Source: Comamonadaceae bacterium OH2545_COT-014 | GTDB lineage: Bacteria > Pseudomonadota > Gammaproteobacteria > Burkholderiales > Burkholderiaceae_C | Assembly: GCA_003859965.1 (NCBI GenBank) | Contig: RQYR01000014.1 | Coordinates: 29,038-93,037, forward strand | DNA: 64,000 bases | Direction: 5' to 3' | Shown: piece after piece, positions 7,497 through 15,315 of the stretch | Layout of the letters: every line of letters starts with the position of its first letter | Numbering within the stretch: the stretch's first letter is position 1 | Position numbers and translations under genes: made by a program | The notes under the pieces: generated by a model | The model's database searches: none | Told to the model about the DNA's origin: nothing | The model's input: only the letters and a program-made list of their open reading frames with translations

Positions 7497-9370
7497 GCTT
7501 TCATCCTCTTTCCTTTGTTGACGCGGATCTTCCAGAAGTCGCCTTCACGGGTGACAGTGGCGTCGCCTTCGGCCACTTGCACGCGGGCATAGTGCCTGAC
7601 GGGCACCTGCCATGCCAGGCGGGCCAGCGTTTCGGGGTGTGTGGCCTGCAGCGCGTCGCGGCCGTTGACGTGGCCCAGCGTCCAGTCGGTCAGCAGGCGC
7701 CGGTTGAGAAACAGCGTGCCTTCGGTCATGGTTTGCCACTGGCAGCGGCCCGCCTGCACGCAGCGTTCGGTGGCCTGGACGAACTGGGTGACGGAGGGCA
7801 GGTACATCACCGCGCCCACTGGATGGAAGTACACCAGCCGCATGGTGCCGCTTTGCTCCACGAAGCGGACCACCTGCCGCAGCCATTCGCTGAAATGGGC
7901 CACGGGCACCCGCTGGAAATGCGCTTCCTCGGCCGTGGCGACCGGCCCGGTGGTCATGACCGGGAAGGCCCAGCCATCGTCCACGCGGCGCTCGCCCATC
8001 CACAGGCGGGTGGGGGCCATGCCCACGTTGCCGACGGAGTAGTAACCAATGATGCCGTGCTCGGCCATCCAGTCGTGCGCCCACAGCGGGTGGTTGCCCA
8101 TGGGCGCCGAGTATTCAATGGGCTCGACGCCGCCATTGGCGGCCGTGACGGCTTTGTGGTTCAGCTCAAGGTAATGGACGAAGTCGTCGCCGTTGTCCTC
8201 GGTGACGTTGTGGCCGAAGTGGTTGTGGATCCAGCCGCCATGGCTGGCGATGGCATGGCCCTGGCGGCGCAGGCCGTCAATGAGCTGCTGCATGCTGCGG
8301 TTGTGCGGCAGGTTCATGCCTTTGCCGTCGCCTTCCACATCCACGTCGGGGCCGGCGGTGAAGTGAAAGGAGTGACGGCCGTAGTTGAAGATGCCAGCCT
8401 CTTGCAGCTTGCGCATCCAGTGCTCTGCCGGGCCGTCGTCGTTGTGCCAGTTGAGCACGATGGCGCCAATGCCGTCCGGTGTGGCCGACAGGGTGGGCAG
8501 GCCGACCATGCGCTGCGCGAAATACTTGAGAAAGCCGTGCAGGAAGATGCCGTCCGTGCGCTGCTTCAGATAGGTGAGCGGCAGGTTGACGAAAAGCGAC
8601 TGGCCTTGCCCCACGCGGTGCTGGCAGGCCACCACATCGCCTTGCGGGGTGTGCAGCATCAGCGTGCCGGGACAGCGCCCCTTGGTGTCGAAATGCGGGA
8701 AGCGCTGCAACTCCTTGGAATAGCCGCTCACGCGCATGACCGGCTGGTCGGTGTGCTGGCCAAACAGGTCGCCGCCTGCCTGCAGTGTGGTTTGCGTGGA
8801 AAGGTAGCGTCCCGGCGGGATGCCCAGCATTTCCATGGTCTTGGAAGAGCCAAGAATGGCGCTGAAGCTCGACAGGTTGCCGCCTGCCTGGGTGTAGTTG
8901 CCGTAAGTCACCCCCGCCAGTCCGGACAGGCGCGAGTTGCCGGGCGCATAGGTGCCCGAGCCGTCAAGAACGCCGCCGTCACGCACCAGCATGAACTGGC
9001 CGCCTTGTTCCACATGCTCCTGCAACATGGAAACGGCGGCGTTGCTGACCTGGCGGTGAAAAGTGTCCGGCAGGATCACGCCCACGGGCCGCCGGCCCGT
9101 CTCGCCATAGCTGGAGCCGCGCACCCATTGGCCGATAGGCAGCGGGCGCAACAACACGCCTTCTTCGAACGCGGCATCCAGCCAGAGCTGAACCAAAGGC
9201 GCGTCTTCGCCCATGTCGTCGGGAATGAGTAGCACGATGTGGTGAGGATCGTGAGACACCCTGATGTCGCGAACCTGCCGCCAGCCAATCAAGGCCAGTG
9301 CCAAGGCCAGCAGCACGGCGGCTGACCACAGCCAAGGGTGACGCCATTGAAACCATTTTGGGATAAGCAA
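7466..9370 (-). CDS. Membrane-anchored periplasmic polysaccharide-deacetylase-like protein
   Basis: 634 residues from TTG 9370, chosen because AGGAG lies eight bases upstream and the frame then opens MLIPKWFQWRHPW followed directly by one transmembrane helix (LWSAAVLLALALALIGW). Residues about 45-340 form a periplasmic alpha/beta domain with ILPDTF and MLVRDGGVLDGSG segments resembling glutamine-amidotransferase-like folds. Residues about 350-560 resemble NodB-type deacetylases: LNWHNDDG in place of the usual TFDDG, then GHAIASHGGWIHNH with the paired histidines of an H-x3-5-H metal site, and a later YFHP. The catalytic motifs deviate from the textbook form, so activity is uncertain. Start GTG/ATG alternatives further upstream would overlap the previous gene. 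Confidence 0.7.
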   Translation of the reverse strand: MLIPKWFQWRHPWLWSAAVLLALALALIGWRQVRDIRVSHDPHHIVLLIPDDMGEDAPLVQLWLDAAFEEGVLLRPLPIGQWVRGSSYGETGRRPVGVILPDTFHRQVSNAAVSMLQEHVEQGGQFMLVRDGGVLDGSGTYAPGNSRLSGLAGVTYGNYTQAGGNLSSFSAILGSSKTMEMLGIPPGRYLSTQTTLQAGGDLFGQHTDQPVMRVSGYSKELQRFPHFDTKGRCPGTLMLHTPQGDVVACQHRVGQGQSLFVNLPLTYLKQRTDGIFLHGFLKYFAQRMVGLPTLSATPDGIGAIVLNWHNDDGPAEHWMRKLQEAGIFNYGRHSFHFTAGPDVDVEGDGKGMNLPHNRSMQQLIDGLRRQGHAIASHGGWIHNHFGHNVTEDNGDDFVHYLELNHKAVTAANGGVEPIEYSAPMGNHPLWAHDWMAEHGIIGYYSVGNVGMAPTRLWMGERRVDDGWAFPVMTTGPVATAEEAHFQRVPVAHFSEWLRQVVRFVEQSGTMRLVYFHPVGAVMYLPSVTQFVQATERCVQAGRCQWQTMTEGTLFLNRRLLTDWTLGHVNGRDALQATHPETLARLAWQVPVRHYARVQVAEGDATVTREGDFWKIRVNKGKRMKAWLTPTQTRR

Positions 9371-9407
9371 GCGCTGAACTCCTTTCTTGCCCGGTGGGGG
9401 ATGGCGT

Positions 9408-10391
9408 TTACGGCGTGGCGCGCGCGCAGGCGGGCTTGATGCCCCGGCGCTCCAGAGCCTGGTCGATGAAGGCGTCCAGAACCGTCCAGCCCACGTCCTT
9501 GGGCAGGGGGTTGACGGAATGGCGCCAGCAAGCGGCTTCGGCCGGAGCCAGCTTGGCAATGTTCCAGGCCACCAGCCCCCAGGCGAAGCGGTCGTCGCTG
9601 CGGCTCAGCCAGGCGCGGCTGTGGTGGGCCAGCCATCCGGCCATGTCGCTGGCCGCGCTGGCCTTGTCGGCAATGGCGCCTTGCCAAAGGTAGCTGTGCG
9701 CCAGCACATGGGGATAAAAGCTCTCTTTTTCGTAGCCAGGCAGGGCCGGAAGCCAGCGTCCGCCCTTGTAAAAGCCGCTGCGGATGGCCTTGACCAATGC
9801 TTCGGCGGCCGGTTTGTCGCCCACGGCGGCCAGCGCTTCATAGACCTCGGCGTTGTCCATCAGGTAATAGACGGGGCGGTCAGCAAAAACGCGGTACAGC
9901 CCGCTGGCCGGATCACGCAGCGTGTCCAGCAGCTTGCGGGCTTGGCGGCTGGCGGTCTGCGCGGGTTTGACGTGCTTGGCGGCCAGCAGCTTCTTGCGCT
10001 GGGCCAGCGCCACCAGATGGATGGTGGTGGCGGCCATGGAGTCGTCGGCATCGGCAGGCATGCAGGCGCGCCAAGCGCCCTTGCGTGCGCCGCAATAGCG
10101 GTCGAAACCGCCGTCGGCACGCTGGCGGGGCAGTAGCCAGGCAAGCCAGGCATTCAGCTCGGCGCGCATGTCCAGGCCAGACTCCAGGGCAATGATCAGC
10201 GCCTTGTTGACGAAATACGGGTCGGTGACATCACCACCGGCCATGATGGTGTAGCTGCCGTCGGGCGTGCGAAAGGCCGAGGGCAGCGCGGGCTCTGCCT
10301 TGGTCGGCAGTGAGGCTACGGCGGGCAGTGCCAGGCCGCAGCCCATCCACAACAGCAGCAATGCACGCCGCAAAGAGAAGGTTTTTTTCAT
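9408..10391 (-). CDS. Exported all-helical protein, six-hairpin-glycosidase-like, in exopolysaccharide operon
   Basis: 327 residues with a signal peptide (RRALLLLWMGCGLALPAVA). The mature part is helical with repeated aromatic/Trp-rich hairpins (WLAWLLPRQRADGGFDRYCG, DDSMAATTIHLVAL, VYYLMDNAEVYEALAAVGD, HVLAHSYLWQGA, WGLVAWNIAKLAP), the look of (alpha/alpha)6 toroid enzymes such as polysaccharide lyases or glycosidases. No catalytic residue can be fixed by eye. It overlaps the upstream gene by four bases (ATGA), a sign of coupled translation. The motif YLMDN-EV is shared with the separate gene at 51558-52544. A role in trimming or binding the exported polymer is inferred. Confidence 0.7.
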   Translation of the reverse strand: MKKTFSLRRALLLLWMGCGLALPAVASLPTKAEPALPSAFRTPDGSYTIMAGGDVTDPYFVNKALIIALESGLDMRAELNAWLAWLLPRQRADGGFDRYCGARKGAWRACMPADADDSMAATTIHLVALAQRKKLLAAKHVKPAQTASRQARKLLDTLRDPASGLYRVFADRPVYYLMDNAEVYEALAAVGDKPAAEALVKAIRSGFYKGGRWLPALPGYEKESFYPHVLAHSYLWQGAIADKASAASDMAGWLAHHSRAWLSRSDDRFAWGLVAWNIAKLAPAEAACWRHSVNPLPKDVGWTVLDAFIDQALERRGIKPACARATP

Positions 10392-11305
10392 GCCTGAACC
10401 TGGCCGCCGGTGACGGCGGTGATGCTGCCAAAAACGCGCACGCTTTCACCCAGGTGAACCTCCCACCCGGAGATGCTGCATGGCGAGCCCGAACGCCCGC
10501 CCTGGAAGTGGGGGCCCAGATGCACGGCCTGCTCGGCACACAGCGGGCCTTGCACCCGGTTATGGCCCGCGCACTCCACGTGGCCTTGCGTGAACAGCGC
10601 CCCGGCCAGCCACGCCCCTTTGGCCAGGCGGACATGGCCATGCACTTTGACGTCGCCCGTGATGCTGGCGTTTTCTTCCAGCGTCAAATCACCGTCAATG
10701 ACGAGATGGGCGTGCACATGCTGGCCCACGCGAACCAGCATCGGCCCTTTATGGAAGCGCCGCTCGGTTACGGGCTGGGCGGGCGAGGCCGGCTCATCGG
10801 GAAGGGCGGGGGCGGCGTCGGCCAATGGCGTGGTCAGGATCAGCGAAGCGCTGATGCGGAAGAAGCGGGAGCCAGGTTCCAGCACCATGGTTTCGTCGGC
10901 GCTGGCACGCAGCGGCAATTGCATGCCCTGGTTGCGCAGGCGCCGCGCGTGCACCGCGCGCGTGACCCGGCTGCCCGGCTGCAGCGTGACCTCACTGGTG
11001 GAAACCAGCAATTCGGCACGCTGGCCCTGGCCCAGGACGAGCGGCTCCTGAACGCGTACGGCGCGCGTGTTGGCATGGGGCCAGCGTTTTTCGACCGGCA
11101 GGGTTTCCAGGCGTGGCAAATGGGCGCGCACGGTGCGGGCGCGGTAGCTGGTAAGGCCGTCGTCTAGGTCGTCGATCGGCAGCGGGTCGGCGTCGGTAGC
11201 GCTGCGCAGCTCGCGCCACGCGGGCCACAGGGGCAGGGCGAACACCACCAGTGTCAGCAGGGACCAGCCCAGCCCCCAGGCAAGGGCATCGAAGCTCGGG
11301 CTCAT
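10388..11305 (-). CDS. Membrane-anchored beta-helix (bactofilin-like) protein
   Basis: 305 residues. Residues about 8-28 form a single N-terminal helix (LGWSLLTLVVFALPLWPAW). The C-terminal half from about residue 190 is a run of short repeats around Gly/Asn turns (LVIDGDLTLEENASITGDVKV, HGHVRLAKGAWLAGALFTQG, HVECAGHNRVQGPLCA), typical of polymer-forming cytoskeletal (bactofilin) or left-handed beta-helix folds. The middle (70-170) carries a beta-rich domain of unknown type. It overlaps the GT2 gene before it and the helical protein after it by four bases each. Its fixed place directly behind the synthase suggests a scaffold or periplasmic collar for the synthase. That is inference. Confidence 0.7.
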   Translation of the reverse strand: MSPSFDALAWGLGWSLLTLVVFALPLWPAWRELRSATDADPLPIDDLDDGLTSYRARTVRAHLPRLETLPVEKRWPHANTRAVRVQEPLVLGQGQRAELLVSTSEVTLQPGSRVTRAVHARRLRNQGMQLPLRASADETMVLEPGSRFFRISASLILTTPLADAAPALPDEPASPAQPVTERRFHKGPMLVRVGQHVHAHLVIDGDLTLEENASITGDVKVHGHVRLAKGAWLAGALFTQGHVECAGHNRVQGPLCAEQAVHLGPHFQGGRSGSPCSISGWEVHLGESVRVFGSITAVTGGQVQA

Positions 11306-12720
11306 GCGTTGTGGCCTTTCGACTCGGGCTTGCGGTAGCGCACGGTCTTGTCCCAGGTGAAGCTGCGTTTGAACAGGCGGTCCAGCAGCAGCCAGTCGAG
11401 GGTGGACTTGGTAATGGCCACGGTGCTGACCAGAAAACCCGTGAGCATGAAAGGCAGCAGGCGGATGCGGCGCTGGTGCTTGTCCAGGTGGACGGCGGCG
11501 GCCACTTCAAAGAAGGCCGCGAAGTTGCCCAGGCAAACGCCGGCGGCGGTGGCCATCAGAAAGCCCAGCGTCATGGCGTAGCGCGTATCAAAGCCGGAGC
11601 CCGTGACCGCCACGATGATGGCCAGCAGCCAGCCCAGCATGAGAATGGGCGACATCATGAACACGCCCAGCAGCGCCAGGCCATCCAGCCGTTCCGTGAG
11701 CGACAGGTGGCGGCCAAACAGCACATGGCGGGCATATCGCGCCATGGCCTGGTTGTGCCCCTTGGCCCAGCGCCCAATCTGGCGGAAGCGCACGGCCCAG
11801 CTCTCCGGCACTTCTTCATAGCATTCGGCGTGGCCCAGGTAAACCGTGCGCCAGTTGGCCAGCAGCAGGCGGTAAGTGAGATCTGTGTCCTCGGCCAGCA
11901 CATCGGGATGCCAGCCGCCCACCTCATCCAGCGCCGTCAGGCGGATACCGCCCACAGTGCCGCCGTATTGCGGCACAGCGCCCATGTTGAAGCGGGCTTG
12001 CTGGTCCACCTGGTAACCGCCGGCGCGCTCCAGGTCGAGCAGGCGGGTGAGCAGGTTGACCCCGGCGTTTTGCGGCACCACACGGCCCATGACAGCGCCG
12101 ACTTCGGGGTCGAAGAAGGGGGCGACCAGTTGCTTGACCAGCTGGCGCGAGGGCAGGTAGTCCGCATCAAAGATGACGATGATGTCAGCCAGGTTTTCAC
12201 GCTGCACGATGTCGGTAGCGTCTTTAAGCGCAGCCGCCTTGCCGGGCTGGCCGCCGGTGCGGTGAAAAGGGCGCAGGCGGCCGGGGTAGCGCTCCACGTA
12301 GCTGTCGATGATTTCGCGCGTGCGGTCGGTCGAGCGGTCATTGACCGGCATGATGGTCAGCCGGTCGCTGGGGTAAGAGCAGCGCAGCAGCGATTCGATA
12401 CAGCCGGCAATCACGGCTTCCTCGTTGTGCGCGGCAATGAAGACCGTCACCCGGGGCCACTCGGCATGTTCGATGTTGGCGTACAGAGGGTTTTGGCGCG
12501 TGAACAGGCGGTTCAGCGTGAAGGCGTAGTGCCGGGCTGTGTAAACCATCAGCAGCACCACGATGAACAGCAGGAGGGTTCGGCAGACCAGCAAAAAAGG
12601 CTCGGGCAGCAACCCGGCCTGGGGCGTGGCCGCAGCCGCCAGGGCCGGTGTGAGTAACGCGGCCGCCAAGGCGGCACGGATCAGGGGGCGATTAGAAAAG
12701 AGGAGCGAAGGAAACGTCAC
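11302..12720 (-). CDS. Processive family 2 glycosyltransferase (polysaccharide synthase)
   Basis: 472 residues from GTG 12720, giving a signal-anchor-like N-terminus (RAALAAALLTPALAAAA); upstream in-frame ATG 12852 adds a low-complexity segment and is less likely. After a helix (LLLFIVVLLMVYTARHYAF) comes a GT-A domain: VFIAAHNEE (about 95), VNDRSTDRT, the metal-binding IFDADY, the LAEDTDL acidic base region and QIGRWAKG, the QxxRW motif of processive beta-glycan synthases. Four C-terminal helices follow, as in PgaC, cellulose and hyaluronan synthases. It is the first gene of the seven-gene operon with wecB, so UDP-ManNAc is the likeliest donor. Polymerising chemistry is known for the family; the sugar is inferred. 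Confidence 0.88.
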   Translation of the reverse strand: MTFPSLLFSNRPLIRAALAAALLTPALAAAATPQAGLLPEPFLLVCRTLLLFIVVLLMVYTARHYAFTLNRLFTRQNPLYANIEHAEWPRVTVFIAAHNEEAVIAGCIESLLRCSYPSDRLTIMPVNDRSTDRTREIIDSYVERYPGRLRPFHRTGGQPGKAAALKDATDIVQRENLADIIVIFDADYLPSRQLVKQLVAPFFDPEVGAVMGRVVPQNAGVNLLTRLLDLERAGGYQVDQQARFNMGAVPQYGGTVGGIRLTALDEVGGWHPDVLAEDTDLTYRLLLANWRTVYLGHAECYEEVPESWAVRFRQIGRWAKGHNQAMARYARHVLFGRHLSLTERLDGLALLGVFMMSPILMLGWLLAIIVAVTGSGFDTRYAMTLGFLMATAAGVCLGNFAAFFEVAAAVHLDKHQRRIRLLPFMLTGFLVSTVAITKSTLDWLLLDRLFKRSFTWDKTVRYRKPESKGHNA

Positions 12721-13205
12721 GGAAAAAACTTCAGCAGCACCAGCCAGCCGCTGGCGCGAGAAGAAAGCACAGGAGGGGGGCGCTGGCAGAGCCGAAGGCG
12801 CTGACGGAGCCTGTGGAAGGCAAACGGTTGGGCAAGTGTCAGGTGTGCGCACAGTTCCCCTCCGATTGAAAACGGGCCTGTGGGTGCAGAGGCAGCGGAC
12901 GGCAGGCAGAGCGTTGTCTTGCGCAGCGGCCCATGCCTCAACGGCTTGGCGAGCCCTGCATGCCGGCTGCCCTGCAAAAACGGCAGGGCACGGCCTTCAA
13001 ATTCTAGAAGTGGGCCGGCAGGCGAAGTGCCAGACCATAGTGGCGCGGGCGGGATCAACCCCCTGAATCAAGGGCTGATTGCAGCGATTTGTGTTGCATC
13101 AGCGCACGTATTTCAAATTGCAACGTTCGCACAGCCTCCAAGGTGCGTGGCGGGGCGCTGCACAATGTCCGGCTTTTGCTGCCACTTGCTGCCTATTTGC
13201 TGCCC
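12721..13205. other. Divergent intergenic region between polysaccharide operon and nagZ
   Basis: About 485 bases with no convincing gene. It must hold the promoters for the minus-strand polysaccharide operon and the plus-strand nagZ. The one clear structure is an 8-bp perfect dyad at 12968-12990. I see no good consensus -10/-35 pair for either side. Confidence 0.6.
12968..12990. promoter_or_regulatory. 8-bp inverted repeat upstream of polysaccharide operon
   Basis: Arms tgccctgc and gcagggca flank a 7-nt A-rich spacer, a perfect dyad about 250 bases upstream of the synthase start. It lacks a T-run on either strand, so it is a better operator or mRNA hairpin candidate than a terminator. No regulator is known. 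Confidence 0.35.
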
Positions 13206-14267
13206 ATGGAAACGCTGCACGCTCCCCTGATCATCGACATTGCCGGCACCTGCTTGACGGAAGCGGACTGCCGCCGCCTGTCGCACCCGCTGGTGGGCGG
13301 GCTGATCCTGTTCGGGCGCAACTGGGAAAGCCGCGCCCAGCTATGCGCCCTGACGGCCAGCATCAAGGCGCTGCGGCCGGACCTGCTCATTGCCGTGGAC
13401 CACGAAGGCGGCCGCGTGCAGCGCTTTCGCACCGACGGGTTTACCCACCTGCCGCCCATGCGCGCGCTGGGAGAGGCCTGGATGCGCGACGCCCTGCGTG
13501 CGCAAGACGCCGCCAGCGCCTGCGGCTACGTGCTGGGGGCCGAGTTGCGCGCTTGCGGGGTGGACCTGGCCTTTACCCCCGTGCTCGACCTGGACTGGGG
13601 CGGCAGCACCGTGATTGGCGACCGCGCCTTCCATGCCGACGCGCGCGTGGTCACCATGCTGGCCAAGAGCGTGCTGCATGGCTTGCTGCTGGCGGGGCTG
13701 TCGGGCTGCGGCAAGCACTTTCCGGGCCATGGTTTCGTGCGGGCCGATTCGCACACCCACATGCCGGTGGACCGGCGCAGCCTCAAGGCCATCTTGCAGG
13801 ACGATGCGGCCCCGTATGGCTGGCTGGGCACGGTGCTGCCCAGCGTGATGCCCGCCCACGTGATCTATGCCAAGGTGGACAGCCGGCCGGCCGGCTTTTC
13901 CGCACGCTGGTTGCAGGCCATCCTGCGCGGCCGCCTGGGCTTTGGCGGCGCCATCTTCAGCGACGACCTCAGCATGGCGGCGGCGCGCCAGCTGGAGGGA
14001 CAGGCGCTGACCCACGCCGATGCGGCCCTGGCCGCCCTGCAGGCCGGGTGCGATCTGGCCTTGCTTTGCAACCAGTCGCTTGATGGCGGCGAGGCGCTGG
14101 ACGAACTCATTGACGGCCTGGCACACGCCCAGCTCACAGGGTGCTGGCAACCCAGCGCCGCCAGCGAAGCGCGCCGCCGCGCCCTGTTGCCTACCCACGC
14201 CGCACCAGAGTGGGACGCGCTGATGCGCACGCCGGCCTACCTGCGCGCGCTGGCGCTGGTGCCCTGA
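13206..14267 (+). CDS. nagZ: Beta-N-acetylhexosaminidase NagZ
   Basis: Cytoplasmic glycoside hydrolase family 3 enzyme that removes GlcNAc from muropeptides in peptidoglycan recycling. 353 residues from ATG 13206 (METLHAPLIIDIAGTCLTEAD), preferred to an ATG at 13089 that adds 39 atypical residues. Motifs: DHEGGRVQRF near residue 65, the histidine-loop GKHFPGHG with the general acid/base His in the following SHTHMP, and the catalytic aspartate in IFSDDLSM. Length is normal. It is divergent from the polysaccharide operon and convergent with the YrdC-type gene at 14522. A role in that operon's polymer metabolism is possible but not needed to explain it. Confidence 0.96.
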   Translation: METLHAPLIIDIAGTCLTEADCRRLSHPLVGGLILFGRNWESRAQLCALTASIKALRPDLLIAVDHEGGRVQRFRTDGFTHLPPMRALGEAWMRDALRAQDAASACGYVLGAELRACGVDLAFTPVLDLDWGGSTVIGDRAFHADARVVTMLAKSVLHGLLLAGLSGCGKHFPGHGFVRADSHTHMPVDRRSLKAILQDDAAPYGWLGTVLPSVMPAHVIYAKVDSRPAGFSARWLQAILRGRLGFGGAIFSDDLSMAAARQLEGQALTHADAALAALQAGCDLALLCNQSLDGGEALDELIDGLAHAQLTGCWQPSAASEARRRALLPTHAAPEWDALMRTPAYLRALALVP

Positions 14268-14521
14268 AAACCTGTTCAAAATCCTTGTGTCCCTGCGCGG
14301 CGTGCAAGCCAGCGGACTGGGGCAGTCTGCTCCCGTTGCAAAGCCTCGCCATGGCGCGAGCCATGACTGCGTTTGGCGCCTAGAGCAGCACGGCCAGCCT
14401 GCTGGCAAACAGTGCGGGAGCCGCCGGGCATGCGGAGCCCTTCAACGCCGTGCGCCCGTGAGCAGGCTTGGGAGAGACAAGAGCGGTTGAACGGATGGAG
14501 CGAAGGGCTGGCCGGGCAGCC

Positions 14522-15145
14522 TCACAGGCCCAGGCGCGCCGGGTCGCCGCCGCCAGTGCGCAGCACGGCGGGTGCGGCGCCGCTGAGATCCACCACGGTG
14601 GTTGGCGCCAGGGGGCAGGCGCCGGCGTCCACCACGGCGGCCAGCTGGTATTCCAGCTGGTCGCGGATGGCTTGCGGGTCGTTCAGTGGCTCGCTATCGC
14701 CCGGCAGGATCAGCGTGGTAGCCAGCAGCGGCGCGCCATGCAGCGCCAGCAGCTCCAGCAGCGCCTTGTGGGCCGGCACGCGCAGGCCAATGGTCTTGCG
14801 CTGCGGGTGGCTGACGCGGCGCGGCACTTCCTTGCTGGCCTCCAGAATGAAGGTGTAGGGGCCGGGCGTGCCGGTTTTCAGCAGGCGGAACTGCGCGTTG
14901 TCCACCCGCGCGTAGCTGGCCAGCTCGCTCAGGTCGCGGCACAGCAGCGTGAGATGGTGCTTGTCATCCACCTGCCGGATGCGGCGCAGCTTGTCGGCGG
15001 CGGCCTTGTCGTCCAGATGGCAGGCCAGTGCGTAGCTGGAATCGGTGGGCACGGCCAGGATACCGCCTTGCACCAGCAAGGCAGCCGCCTGCTTGAGCAG
15101 GCGCGGCTGCGGATTGTCGGGATGGAGATGAAAGTATTGGGCCAT
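14522..15145 (-). CDS. YciO/YrdC-family protein (L-threonylcarbamoyladenylate synthase type)
   Basis: 207 residues from ATG 15145 (MAQYFHLHPDNPQPRLLKQAA). The Sua5/YrdC/YciO fold is evident from LLVQGGILAVPTDSSYALAC, RIRQVDDKHHLTLLCRDLSEL, PGPYTFILEASKEVPRR, KTIGLRVPAH and the PLLATTLILPGD strand. This branch, with YFHLHP at the N-terminus and SSYAL in place of the classic TVYGL, fits YciO better than TsaC. The family makes threonylcarbamoyl-AMP for tRNA t6A; YciO members may have a different or extra role. It is divergent from purL with 170 bases between starts and convergent with nagZ. Confidence 0.88.
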   Translation of the reverse strand: MAQYFHLHPDNPQPRLLKQAAALLVQGGILAVPTDSSYALACHLDDKAAADKLRRIRQVDDKHHLTLLCRDLSELASYARVDNAQFRLLKTGTPGPYTFILEASKEVPRRVSHPQRKTIGLRVPAHKALLELLALHGAPLLATTLILPGDSEPLNDPQAIRDQLEYQLAAVVDAGACPLAPTTVVDLSGAAPAVLRTGGGDPARLGL

Positions 15146-15315
15146 GCGCCGGAGTGTAGAAAACCGTGCCACAAAACGTGCCGCCATCGCCCGGCAGGGC
15201 GCGGCCACCGGGCCTGTCCAGGGCGACGGACGCGACCTTTCCTAAAATTCCGCGTTTGGCAGCCACGCCTGCTGCCCTGGCCCTGGTTTCTCCCCCCTCT
15301 TTCCCCGGACTTCCC

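Noticed and set aside
12721..13058. Small minus-strand gene upstream of the glycosyltransferase
   Set aside because: The frame is Pro/Leu-rich without a ribosome site, and it overlaps the only control region of the operon.
14268..14521. Possible IS remnant in the nagZ to YciO gap
   Set aside because: The aaaacctgttcaaaatc stretch reminded me of mobile-element ends, but no inverted repeats or transposase fragment could be found.
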